From the NCBI RefSeq assembly GCF_036030735.1, contig NZ_CP107928.1, forward strand, positions 682,001-746,000: a stretch of 64,000 bases of DNA, read 5' to 3'. This stretch comes from Streptomyces sp. NBC_00425. GTDB lineage: Bacteria; Actinomycetota; Actinomycetes; Streptomycetales; Streptomycetaceae. The notes beneath the pieces were generated by a model. That model saw only the letters and a list, made by a program, of their open reading frames with translations, searched no databases and was not told the DNA's origin. Below, one piece after another: positions 52,912-61,360 of the stretch. The first letter of the stretch is position 1, and every line of letters starts with the position of its first letter. The position numbers and the translations under genes were made by a program.

Positions 52912-54189
52912 ATGGCAGAGGAGATCGAAGTCGCCAGGCGGGGCGGGGGAATGCAATCGACCTCGGAAGAACTCGAAAGGCGCGAGACTCGCGCGTTCCG
53001 GTGGAAGTTCTGCCTAATTTATCTGGCCGGTGTCTTCGCCGCCACAAGTATGGGGAAAATGACGCCGATATCTGTGGCGCTCCGCGCGGACCTCTCTCTT
53101 TCCCTGCCCCAAGTCGCCCTGCTCACCTCGCTGGTGACCGCGGTCGCCGCCGTCCTGGGCCTGTTCGTCAGCTATCTGCTCCGACCGCTGCCGCCGCACC
53201 GCATGCTGGTCGCGGGGCTCGTGGTGATGGGGCTCGCCGGACTGCTGTGCGCCCGGGCCGACAGCTTCGGCGCGATGCTGGGCGGCCGGCTGGCGGAGAG
53301 CGTGGGGTACGTCGTCGTGGTGATCGTCGCCCCCGTGCTGCTGTTCGCGCTGGGCGACGGCAAGCGGCTGACCGGGGCGCTGGCGATCTGGGGGACGTTC
53401 ATGCCGGTGGGCCTGGCGCTCGGCTCCTTCGCGGGCGGGGTGCTGTCCGCATGGCTCGACTGGCGCGGGTGGCTGACGGTGGCCGCGGCGGCGACGCTCG
53501 TGATCGCGGCGGGTGCCACCCGGCTGCCGGCGGTGCCGGTGGCGGCGCGGGCAGACGCGACGGGGCCAGGGAGCCAGGACCGGGCGGCGCGGGTGCGGCG
53601 GCTCGCGCGTCCCGTCTCGCTGGGCGCCGGGTTCGCGACCGTCAGCGGTTCGATCGTCGCCTTCGTCACCCTCTACCCCACCTATCTGCACGAGGAGTTC
53701 GGCCTGTCCACCGAGTCGGCCGGCACCCTCACCGGGGTGGTGTCGCTGGCCGGGGTGGCCGGCGGGTTCCTGGCGAGCTGGCTGCTGGTACGGGGCGTCC
53801 GGGTGTCGTACCTGTTCCTGGTCGCTCTGTTGATGCCGGCCGGGGCGTTCGCCGCCTTCGCGGGGGCGGGGGGACTCGGGCTGTCGGTGGGCAGCGCGCT
53901 GATCATCGCGCTCGCCAACGAACTGGTGGTGGCCACGGTGTTCGCGGCGGTGCCACTGGCCGTGCGCGCCTCCTCCGACCTCGGGGCCGCCAACGGCCTG
54001 GTGGCCCAGCTGGGAAGTATCGGAGCACTGGCCACACCGCCCCTGGTCGGACTCGCGGTGACGGCGGTCGACGGCTGGTGGGCCGTGGGCCCCTGCCTGC
54101 TGGGCGTGTGCGTGGCGGGCCTGGTGCTGTTGCAGATCGCCGTGCGGCAGTCGGCGCACGGGAACACGGGCGTGAAGGAGGCCGCATGA
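52912..54189 (+). CDS. MFS transporter of the deazapurine subcluster
   Basis: 425 residues, about 12 helices (FCLIYLAGVFAATSMGKMTPISVAL first, then VALLTSLVTAVAAVLGLFVSYLL, in blocks). It resembles CynX/NimT-type and nucleoside-like exporters, but I cannot fix the substrate. ATG at 52912 with GAGAGGAAAGGG upstream; a TTG one codon earlier is less likely. Coupled to the HAD gene by ATGA. Probably exports the nucleoside product, giving self-protection. Confidence 0.82.
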   Translation: MAEEIEVARRGGGMQSTSEELERRETRAFRWKFCLIYLAGVFAATSMGKMTPISVALRADLSLSLPQVALLTSLVTAVAAVLGLFVSYLLRPLPPHRMLVAGLVVMGLAGLLCARADSFGAMLGGRLAESVGYVVVVIVAPVLLFALGDGKRLTGALAIWGTFMPVGLALGSFAGGVLSAWLDWRGWLTVAAAATLVIAAGATRLPAVPVAARADATGPGSQDRAARVRRLARPVSLGAGFATVSGSIVAFVTLYPTYLHEEFGLSTESAGTLTGVVSLAGVAGGFLASWLLVRGVRVSYLFLVALLMPAGAFAAFAGAGGLGLSVGSALIIALANELVVATVFAAVPLAVRASSDLGAANGLVAQLGSIGALATPPLVGLAVTAVDGWWAVGPCLLGVCVAGLVLLQIAVRQSAHGNTGVKEAA

Positions 54190-54902
54190 CCGTCGAGTAC
54201 GTGATCTTCGACTGGGCGGGCACACTCACCCCCTGGCACACGGTGGACCTGCCGGGCATCTGGCAGGAGACCGCGGCCTCCCTGGACGGGGTCGGCGCGC
54301 GGGAGGCCACCGAGGTGGGCGAGAGGCTGCTGCGGGCCGAGGGGGAGCTGATGGCGCGCTGCCGCGAGACGCAGTGCTCGGCCCGGCTCGACGAGGTCTT
54401 CGAGCACGCCGGGGTGACGCCCACACCACGGGCCCTGTCGGCCTACCGGCGGGCCTGGGAGGCGCACACCCTGATCGACCCGCAGGCCCCGGAGATGCTG
54501 GAGGGACTGCGCGAGCGGGGCCTGGGCATCGGCGTGCTCTCCAACACCCTGTGGCCCGCCGGCTGGCACGACGAGATCTTCGAACGGGACGGGGTGCTCA
54601 GCCACGTCGACGCCACCGTCTATTCCAGCGAGGTGGCGTGGACCAAGCCGCACCCGGACATCTTCGCGGCGGTGATGGCGAAGTTGGGCGCGGTGTCGGC
54701 GCGGGCCTGCGCATTCGTCGGGGACCGGGCCTTCGAGGACGTGTACGGGGCTCAGCAGGCCGGAATGCGGACCATTCTGGTGCCGCACAGCAGAATTCCG
54801 GAACAGGAATTGGTCGCGCGGGACGCGGTCCCGGACGCGATGGTCGGAACACTGAAGGACGTATTGACCGTGGTGGACGAATGGAACCGGCCGGAGCGGT
54901 GA
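54186..54902 (+). CDS. HAD-superfamily phosphatase (phosphonatase-like motif I)
   Basis: 238 residues. Motif I is FDWAGTLT: nucleophile Asp9 is present but the second motif-I Asp is Ala11, as in phosphonoacetaldehyde hydrolases (DWAGT). Motif II is GVLSNT, motif III has Lys in WTKPHPDIF, and motif IV is VGDRAFEDV with the Mg-binding Asp pair. It probably removes the 5'-phosphate of a deazapurine nucleotide late in the pathway. Starts within the MFS stop (ATGA, 54186-54189). A 13-bp hairpin follows the gene. Confidence 0.85.
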   Translation: MTVEYVIFDWAGTLTPWHTVDLPGIWQETAASLDGVGAREATEVGERLLRAEGELMARCRETQCSARLDEVFEHAGVTPTPRALSAYRRAWEAHTLIDPQAPEMLEGLRERGLGIGVLSNTLWPAGWHDEIFERDGVLSHVDATVYSSEVAWTKPHPDIFAAVMAKLGAVSARACAFVGDRAFEDVYGAQQAGMRTILVPHSRIPEQELVARDAVPDAMVGTLKDVLTVVDEWNRPER

Positions 54903-54927
54903 ATCCGGGAATTCTCCCGAACTGATG

Positions 54928-54966
54928 GATGTCCGTCGCGGTCCGGTACGGAGCGCGACGGACATC
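54928..54966. terminator. Bidirectional terminator hairpin between convergent HAD and LOG genes
   Basis: Arms GATGTCCGTCGCG (54928-54940) and CGCGACGGACATC (54954-54966) are exact reverse complements with a 13-base loop. It sits in the 70-base gap between the two converging operons, the expected place for a shared terminator. Confidence 0.75.
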
Positions 54967-54972
54967 ACCGCG

Positions 54973-55560
54973 TCAGACGCCGGCCGGCACCTCCACCGGT
55001 GCCGGCGCACCGACCGCGTCCAGCGCGGTGCGCGCGTCCGGGACCACCCGGATCAGGGCGCGGTCGCGGGCCGAGAAGAAGCCCTCTTCGAGCATCCCGT
55101 CGAGCAGGGCGACCAACGGGTCGAAGAAGCCCCGCACGTTGACGAGGGCTACGGGCTTGTCGTGGTACCCGAGCTGGTTCCAGGTGGCCACCTCCATCAG
55201 CTCGTCGAGCGTGCCGTACCCGCCGGGCAGGACGACGAAGGCGTCCGACAGCCGGTACATCAGGGCCTTGCGCGCGTGCATGTCGCCCACCACGAAGATC
55301 TCGCCGCAGGCGTTGTCGAGCCGTTCCCGCTCGTGCAGCGCGTGCGGGATCACGCCGGTCACCGTCGCACCGCCCGCCAGCGCCGCGGTCGACACGCGTC
55401 CCATGATGCCGACACCGCCGCCGCCGTAGACCAACCCGGTTTTCCGGCCCGCCAGTTCACGGCCGAGCTCGGTGGCCGCTTCGGTGTATTCCGGGTGGCG
55501 GCCGGGGTTCGATCCGCAGAACACGCCGATGTTCTTGCATGTGGAAGGTGCGAGGGTCAC
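54973..55560 (-). CDS. LOG-family nucleotide 5'-monophosphate phosphoribohydrolase
   Basis: 195 residues. KNIGVFCGSNPG, VYGGGGVGIMG and VVLPGGYGTLDELMEV (the PGGxGTxxE motif) are the signatures of LOG enzymes, which hydrolyse the N-glycosidic bond of (N6-substituted) AMP to release the base. GTG start at 55560 with AGGAG; the frame is open further upstream but not protein-like there. It is the last gene of the minus-strand NRPS operon. In this setting it could release a 7-deazaadenine-type base from its nucleotide, or act as a detoxifying enzyme. Confidence 0.9.
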   Translation of the reverse strand: MTLAPSTCKNIGVFCGSNPGRHPEYTEAATELGRELAGRKTGLVYGGGGVGIMGRVSTAALAGGATVTGVIPHALHERERLDNACGEIFVVGDMHARKALMYRLSDAFVVLPGGYGTLDELMEVATWNQLGYHDKPVALVNVRGFFDPLVALLDGMLEEGFFSARDRALIRVVPDARTALDAVGAPAPVEVPAGV

Positions 55561-55642
55561 TGGTCTTCTCCTGAAGGGGGACTGTTCCGTCGTTCCGGAC
55601 AGGCGTGGATCACCAGCCGCCGCGGGGCGGCGCCTTCCTCGG

Positions 55643-56920
55643 TCACAGGCGCAGCGCGGTGCGCAGCAGCACGTCCGCGCCGGCGACGAGGTCGCCGCTC
55701 TTCGTGTCCTCCTCGGGCACATGGCTCACCCCGCCGATGCTCGGGACGAAGATCATGCCCATCGGGGCGATCTCCGCCACGATCTGCGCGTCGTGGCCGG
55801 CGCCACTGGGCAGCAGCTGGTAGCGGTGGCCGAGTTCGACGGCGCTGTCGGCGATCGCGTCCCGCAGGGTGCGGTCCGCCTGCGCCGGTTCGGTCCTGGT
55901 GCCGACCTCCACGTCGATCTCGAGGCGGCGCTCCTGGGCGACCGTGGCCACCAGATTGCGCACGGCCTGCTCCGCCAGTTCCAACCGGACCGGGTTGCCG
56001 TCCCGAAGATCGACCGTCAGCTGCACCTCTTCGGCGATGGTGTTGGGCGAGTTCGGGCGGATGTCGAGCCGCCCGACCGTCGCCACGCGGCACAACTGCT
56101 GTTCCTGGGCAAGCCCCTCGACCGCCAGCAGGATGCGGGCTGCGGCGGCCAGCGGGTCGCGCCGCATCTCCATGGGGGTGGTGCCGGCGTGTCCCGCCTC
56201 GCCGCGCACCACGACCGTCAGCACGGTGCGCCCGGTGATGCCGGTCACCACGCCGATGGAGTCACCGCTGCTCTCCAGCACCGGTCCCTGCTCCACGTGG
56301 AGTTCGAGGTAGGCGGCGACGGATCCCTGCGGCCAGACGGCGGTACCAAGCGCGTCGAGGTCGCCGCCCACCCGGGCGAGCGCGTCCCGCAGGGGCGTGC
56401 CGTCGTGGGCCAGGGGCTCCTCGGGCAGCTCGGCCAGCCGGCCGACCAGCACCTTCGAGCCCCAGAAGGGCTGCGGGAAGCGGGCGCCCTCCTCGTTGGC
56501 GAAGGCGACGGCCACCGGCTCGTGGGCCGGTTCGACGCCCGACTCGAGCACGGTCTGCAGTACTTCCAGCGCGGCCAGCACGCCGTATGTGCCGTCCAGG
56601 CGACCGCCGTTGACCACGGTGTCGAGGTGCGACCCGATGAGCAGCGTCGGCCGCTCGGTACACGCGGTCCCCTCGGGCCTGCGTATCAGGATGTTCCCGG
56701 CGGCGTCCACGCCGACGGCGAGGCCGGCGGCCTCGGCCTCGCGGATCAGTTCGGCCCGCGCCTCGCGGTCCGCGTCGCTGAATCCCTCGCGTTCGATGCC
56801 TCCGGCAGCGTTGCGGCCGATGCTCGCGAACTTCTCGATCCGGCCCAGCAGCCGGGCGGCGTCGACCGAGAGGGCCGGTACGTCGGGGGCAGGCGGCGAG
56901 GCAACCACGTTGCTGGTCAT
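55643..56920 (-). CDS. M20-family N-carbamoyl-L-amino acid hydrolase / allantoate amidohydrolase-like
   Basis: 425 residues with dinuclear-metal ligands of the hydantoinase/carbamoylase group: His in IGSHLDTV, Asp in GGRLDGTYGVLAALE, Glu pair in FANEEGARF, His in ELHVEQGPVLE and the late GGVSHVPEEDT. The lid-domain motif GRTVLTVVVRGEAGHAGTTPM is also present. Such enzymes remove a carbamoyl group from N-carbamoyl or ureido amino acids. It starts inside the stop of the NRPS gene upstream (ATGA, 56917-56920), tying it to peptide assembly. It may supply an unusual amino acid or trim the product. An N-formyl or other N-acyl substrate is also possible. Confidence 0.87.
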   Translation of the reverse strand: MTSNVVASPPAPDVPALSVDAARLLGRIEKFASIGRNAAGGIEREGFSDADREARAELIREAEAAGLAVGVDAAGNILIRRPEGTACTERPTLLIGSHLDTVVNGGRLDGTYGVLAALEVLQTVLESGVEPAHEPVAVAFANEEGARFPQPFWGSKVLVGRLAELPEEPLAHDGTPLRDALARVGGDLDALGTAVWPQGSVAAYLELHVEQGPVLESSGDSIGVVTGITGRTVLTVVVRGEAGHAGTTPMEMRRDPLAAAARILLAVEGLAQEQQLCRVATVGRLDIRPNSPNTIAEEVQLTVDLRDGNPVRLELAEQAVRNLVATVAQERRLEIDVEVGTRTEPAQADRTLRDAIADSAVELGHRYQLLPSGAGHDAQIVAEIAPMGMIFVPSIGGVSHVPEEDTKSGDLVAGADVLLRTALRL

Positions 56921-59900
56921 CGCTTTTCCTCACTCTCAAAGCCGTCGGAACTGACTGAGCCCATGGGGCCGTCGAAGCTGTCGTGCGTCGCCATGTGCGT
57001 CAGGACGGCGCCCGCCGCCAGGTCCGCGAGCGTCACCGGGCGCATGACGTCGGCGAGACTCACCTCGATGCCCTGCCGGCGCAGCCGGAAGACCACCTGC
57101 AGAGCCAGCAGCGAGTTGCCACCCAGCGTCACGAAGTCGTCGGTGCGCCAGATCCGGTCGAGGTAGAGCAGGTCCTGCCAGGCCGCGGCGATGGTCCGTT
57201 CCCGTTCGCCACGCGGCATCGCACGGTCGTCGTACGCGTCCGTGGCGAGGGCGCGCGGGGTGGGCAGAGCCTTGCGGTCGACCTTGCCGTTGGCGTTGAG
57301 CGGCAATGTGGCGATACGCGTCACGATGCCCGGCACCATGTACGCCGGCAGCCGCTCGGCCAGGTGGGCGAGCACATCCTGCTCGGGAACGTCCTCGTCG
57401 GACATGTAGTAGCCGACCAGGCGCGGGACCTTCTGGTCCCGGCCGATCACGGCCGCGACGGACTGCTTGACTGCCGGGTGCGCGACGAGAGCGGCCTCGA
57501 TCTCGCCGAGTTCGACGCGGTAACCGTTGACTTTCAGCTGGTCGTCGTCACGCCCCAGGAACTCCAGGGTGCCGCCGGGCAGCCAGCGGCCCAGGTCCCC
57601 GGTGCGGTACATGCGGGCACCGGGAGCCGCGCCGAACGGGTCCGGCACGAAACGGTCGGCGGTCAGCCGGGGCCGGTTCGCATAGCCGCGGACCACGCAG
57701 TCGCCGCCGATGTAGAGCTCACCGGTGACGCCCAGCGGCACCGGGTTCAGGGCGTGGTCCAGCACGTACATGGTCGTGTTGGGGATGGCCCGGCCGATGG
57801 GCACCTGCTCCGCGGTGACGGGTCCGTCGACGACCTGGACCGTGTTGCCCACCGACGCCTCGGTGGGACCGTACTCGTTGAGGACCACGCTCTCGCGGTC
57901 CTTGCGCCGCCAGGAATCGAGGATCCGGGTGGGGAAGGCGTCCGCGCCCACCGCGAGCGTGGTGGCCAGGCGCCGGGCCCGCTCGGGTGGGAGCAGCTGG
58001 TCCAGCAGGTCGAGGTGGCCGGGCGTCATCTTGATGAAGGTGAAGGGGGCCAGCGCGTCCAGCCGGTCGGCCAGCGCCACCGAGTCCAGCGAGTCGTCCA
58101 GCATGCACAGCCGCTGACCGGTCAGCAACGGCGTGTACAGATTGGGGACGATCATGTCGAAGGCGATGGAGGAGAAGACCGGCGCTCCGCCGGAACCGCG
58201 CGCGGCATAGCCCTCCTTGCACCAGCCCAGGTAGTTGACGACGCCGAAGTGCGGCACCAGCACGCCCTTGGGCAGCCCTGTCGAGCCCGATGTGTAGATG
58301 ACGTACATGAGGTTGTCCGGGAAGCTGGTGCGGCCGAGGTCGCCGTCGGGCAGGCCGGCTGCCTCCTCGGTCGCCCGCGCGGTGGGCCACACCGTCCACG
58401 GCCCCTCCGGGAGGCGCCCCGCGAACCGCTCCTCCGCCAGCACCAGTCGGGCTCCGGAGTCCTCGAGGAGGTACCGCAGACGCTCGGCCGGGTACTGCGG
58501 CTCCAGCGGCAGGTAGGCGCCGCCGGCCTTGAGGACGGCCAGCAGGAGGACGACGAGTTCGGCGGTGCGTCCGGCCAGCACGGCGACCACGGTCTCCGGG
58601 CCGACGCCCTGCCGCGCGAGCCGCCGGGCGAGACGGTTGGCCCGCCGGTTCAGCTCCGCGTAGCTCAGTTCGACCGTGCCGTCGGTCACCGCGAGGGCGT
58701 CCGGGACGCGGCGCACCTGCTCCTCGAACAGCTCGTGCACGCAGCGGTCCACCGGGTAGGGGCGGTCCGGTCCGTTCCACTCCTTCAGCATCCGCCGGTA
58801 CGCGGGCCCGGTCAGCGGGCACAGGTGCTCGTGGCGGGCGTCGGTGTCGGGCAGCGCGCCGAGGACCGTGAGGTAGCCGTCGCGGATGTCCTCGGCCTGC
58901 TCATGGCAGACCCGGTCGGTGGCGTGGTCGAGGCGGAGCCGCAGGCCACCCTGCCGGGTGTGCAGGAAAGTGGTCGACAGGGCGGGGCTGGTCGGCTCGG
59001 CCCGCAGCTCGGTGTCCGGCTCGTAGGGGGCGAAGTCGACCACGTGGTCGAAGAGTTCTCCGGCCTCCAGGTCCCACTGGATGCCGGCCAACGGGTAGCG
59101 GCAGTACGGCCGGGTCGCCTCCTCGGTGGCGTGCACCTGGCGCACCAGTTGGCCCCAGGTGGAGCCGGTCAGGTCCGCCCGCAGCGGGGTGACGTTGGCG
59201 AACATGCCGAGCGCGTCGGCGCCGGCCGCGCCCTCGGGGCGCCCGTCGGTGACGACGCCGGTGACGACGGACGCGCGGCCGGTGGCGACGCCGATGGCCT
59301 TGGCGTGGGCCGCCAGGAGGAGGCTGCGCAGCGGGATGCCCAGCTGCTCGGCGGTGACGCGCAGGCGCTCGACGGCCTCCTCGGGGACCTCGCACTCGAT
59401 CGTGCCGTACGGGGCCGCTGGGCGCGGCTCGGGGCGGTGCGGCAGGGTGCAGGGCTCGCAGCCGGCGAGGGCGTCGGCCCAGAAGCGCTGGACCTCCTCG
59501 GAGGCGGCGGTGCGGCGTTCGAGATCGACGAACTCCCGGAAGGCGGCGGCGGGGGCCGGCTCCCTCGGCGCCAGCGGGTCGTCGAGCAGACGCCGGTAAC
59601 GGTCGAGCACCTCGGTGCGGAAGGCGGTCCGGCTCGGACCGTCGAGGAGCGCGCGGTGCTCGGTCTGCGTCCAGCGGAAGGTGTCGCCGGTGAGCCGGTG
59701 GGCGAACAGGCGCACCAGCGGCGGGCGCGTGACGTCGAAGGGCCAGCCGCGCTCCGCCTCTGCCAACTCGCGCAGCACACGCTCCTGCTTCTCGGGAGCG
59801 ATGCCGCGCAGGTCCTCGTATTCCAGGGGCGGTGCGACGTCCTGATGGACCAGTTGCAGGGGCTCCTCGTGGTCGCTGAGGTCGAAACCGGTGCGCAGCA

Positions 59901-60177
59901 CCGGGTGCCGCTCGGCGACGTCGCGGACGGCGCGGCGCAGCAGGGCGGGGTCGAGGGGCGCGTGGACGACGAGGCTGTGGACGTGGTGGTAGGGCAGGGC
60001 CTGCGGATCGAGCTCCTGGTGGAAGACCATGCCGGTCTGCAGGACGGTCAGAGGGTAGGCGTCCACGACTGCGGCCTCGTCGGCGCCGGGGCGGTCCCCG
60101 GGCGCAGGGCCGGTCCCCGGGGCCGGGGGCCCGACGCGATCCCGGGCGCCGTCCGGCGCGAGGGTCCATTTGGTCAT
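56917..60177 (-). CDS. NRPS, C-A-T, Asp/Asn-like specificity code
   Basis: 1086 residues. The condensation domain (about 38-470) has TEHRALLDGP at 172-181: the catalytic His174 and DG are kept but the first His of HHxxxDG is Glu173. Adenylation domain (about 485-990): YVIYTSGSTGLPKG, LNEYGPTEASVGN, MYRTGDLGRW, VNGYRVELGEIE and NANGKVDRKAL. Code by alignment: DMPKAGEVGK; Lys at 278 and Gly at 331 recall Asp/Asn codes (DLTKVGHIGK-like), so an acidic or amide side chain is the best guess. Carrier: Ser1022 in LGGNSLL, followed by an acidic tail. No TE. ATG 60177 with GAAAGG. Confidence 0.9.
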   Translation of the reverse strand: MTKWTLAPDGARDRVGPPAPGTGPAPGDRPGADEAAVVDAYPLTVLQTGMVFHQELDPQALPYHHVHSLVVHAPLDPALLRRAVRDVAERHPVLRTGFDLSDHEEPLQLVHQDVAPPLEYEDLRGIAPEKQERVLRELAEAERGWPFDVTRPPLVRLFAHRLTGDTFRWTQTEHRALLDGPSRTAFRTEVLDRYRRLLDDPLAPREPAPAAAFREFVDLERRTAASEEVQRFWADALAGCEPCTLPHRPEPRPAAPYGTIECEVPEEAVERLRVTAEQLGIPLRSLLLAAHAKAIGVATGRASVVTGVVTDGRPEGAAGADALGMFANVTPLRADLTGSTWGQLVRQVHATEEATRPYCRYPLAGIQWDLEAGELFDHVVDFAPYEPDTELRAEPTSPALSTTFLHTRQGGLRLRLDHATDRVCHEQAEDIRDGYLTVLGALPDTDARHEHLCPLTGPAYRRMLKEWNGPDRPYPVDRCVHELFEEQVRRVPDALAVTDGTVELSYAELNRRANRLARRLARQGVGPETVVAVLAGRTAELVVLLLAVLKAGGAYLPLEPQYPAERLRYLLEDSGARLVLAEERFAGRLPEGPWTVWPTARATEEAAGLPDGDLGRTSFPDNLMYVIYTSGSTGLPKGVLVPHFGVVNYLGWCKEGYAARGSGGAPVFSSIAFDMIVPNLYTPLLTGQRLCMLDDSLDSVALADRLDALAPFTFIKMTPGHLDLLDQLLPPERARRLATTLAVGADAFPTRILDSWRRKDRESVVLNEYGPTEASVGNTVQVVDGPVTAEQVPIGRAIPNTTMYVLDHALNPVPLGVTGELYIGGDCVVRGYANRPRLTADRFVPDPFGAAPGARMYRTGDLGRWLPGGTLEFLGRDDDQLKVNGYRVELGEIEAALVAHPAVKQSVAAVIGRDQKVPRLVGYYMSDEDVPEQDVLAHLAERLPAYMVPGIVTRIATLPLNANGKVDRKALPTPRALATDAYDDRAMPRGERERTIAAAWQDLLYLDRIWRTDDFVTLGGNSLLALQVVFRLRRQGIEVSLADVMRPVTLADLAAGAVLTHMATHDSFDGPMGSVSSDGFESEEKR

Positions 60178-60256
60178 GACGGAAGTCGCCTTTCGTGTTC
60201 GCTTGGACTGCTGCGGAGGGCGTGGTGGGGCGGCCCGGCACTGCGGGCGGGTCCGC

Positions 60257-60472
60257 TCACGCCACGGCGGCGGACGCGCGCCGACGCACGCTGCGGGGCC
60301 GCAGATCCGTCCACACGGCCTCGATGCGGTCGAGGCACTCCTCGCGCGTGCCGGTGGTGCCCTCGTCGCGCCACCCGGCCGGGTTGGCGCGCTGGAGGGG
60401 CCAGACCGAGTACTGCTCCTCGTCGTTGAGTACGACCTTGTAGGAGGCCGCAGGGGTGGTTTGGGCGCTCAT
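60257..60472 (-). CDS. MbtH-like protein
   Basis: 71 residues. KVVLNDEEQYSVWPLQRANPAGWRDEG, then CLDRIEAVWTDLRPRSVRRR carries the complete MbtH signature (N-x-E-x-Q-x-S-x-W-P, GW, and W-T-D-x-R-P-x-S). MbtH proteins bind and stabilise NRPS adenylation domains. It overlaps the stop of the TE gene (ATGA, 60469-60472) and precedes the C-A-T gene by 80 bases, so it is made with its clients. Confidence 0.95.
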   Translation of the reverse strand: MSAQTTPAASYKVVLNDEEQYSVWPLQRANPAGWRDEGTTGTREECLDRIEAVWTDLRPRSVRRRASAAVA

Positions 60473-61278
60473 CGGTGCTCCCGTCGGGCGTGCGGGGTCG
60501 GGCAGGGGGTCAGGGCCGCGCGGACGGTGTCCAGCAGTGCGGTCTGCGCGGGGCGCAGGAAGAAGTGGTCGCCGGGCAGCACGTACCGCGCGAACGGGCC
60601 GGTGGTCTCCTCGGCCCACGGCGCCGTGCGCTCGGCCGGAACCTCTCGGTCCTCGGTTCCTGCGAAGGCGACGACCGGGCAGGTCAGCGGGGCTTCGGCG
60701 CGGTACGTGTACGTCTCGCAGACGCCGAAGTCGGCGCGGATGGTGGGCATGAGCAGATCGAGGAGTTCGCGCTCCTCGTACACCTCGCCGGGCAGGCCGC
60801 CCAGCCCGCGCAGCCGGTCGACCACGACCTCGTCCGGCTGATCGTGGATCCGCGGCTGCTCGTGGCGCAGCCGGGGTGCCCGCCCGCCGGAGACGAACAG
60901 CACGTGCGGTTCGCCCACCCCGCGCCGGCGCAGCTCACGGGCCAGCTCGAAGGCGACGAGCGAGCCCATGCTGTGGCCGAACAGAGCGTAGGGGACGTCG
61001 AGTTCGCCGGCCAGTGCCGAGGCGAGCGCGTCCACGAGCGGTGCGAGTCGTGTGTGCGGGCTCTCGCGCCAGCGGGTCTGGCGGCCGGGGTACTCGACCG
61101 GGCAGACCTCGATCTGCTCGCCGAGGGCGCCGGACCAGTCGGCGTAGACCGAGGCGGCTCCGGCCGCGTACGGCAGGCAGAACAGCCGGAGTGCGGGCAC
61201 CGTCCGCCGCGGCGGCGCGACGATCCAGCCGTCGGCGCGCACGGCGGGCGCCGCTCGGGATACAGAGGTTGCGTTCAC
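60469..61278 (-). CDS. Type II thioesterase
   Basis: 269 residues. FCLPYAAGAASVYADWSGAL is the N-terminal family motif (FPxAGG-like), GHSMGS holds Ser103, and PGDHFFL carries the catalytic His with the Asp region EDREVP before it. Type II TEs clear stalled or mis-primed carriers in NRPS lines. It is stand-alone, without a carrier domain. The nucleophile here is Ser, unlike the PCP-TE of the plus-strand arm. Between the Cy-A-T NRPS and mbtH in the same operon. Confidence 0.9.
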   Translation of the reverse strand: MNATSVSRAAPAVRADGWIVAPPRRTVPALRLFCLPYAAGAASVYADWSGALGEQIEVCPVEYPGRQTRWRESPHTRLAPLVDALASALAGELDVPYALFGHSMGSLVAFELARELRRRGVGEPHVLFVSGGRAPRLRHEQPRIHDQPDEVVVDRLRGLGGLPGEVYEERELLDLLMPTIRADFGVCETYTYRAEAPLTCPVVAFAGTEDREVPAERTAPWAEETTGPFARYVLPGDHFFLRPAQTALLDTVRAALTPCPTPHARREHR

Positions 61279-61360
61279 GTCTGGGGCTCCGTGGTTCGTG
61301 GCTCAGTGACCTGAGGGGCATGGGGCCGCTTGGGCCGTTGTGGCCGGGTGGTCCGTACGC

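Noticed and set aside
56983..60429. 1148-codon open frame on the plus strand opposite the C-A-T NRPS
   Set aside because: Antisense shadow created by GC-rich codons. The minus-strand reading has complete NRPS motifs; the plus frame has none.
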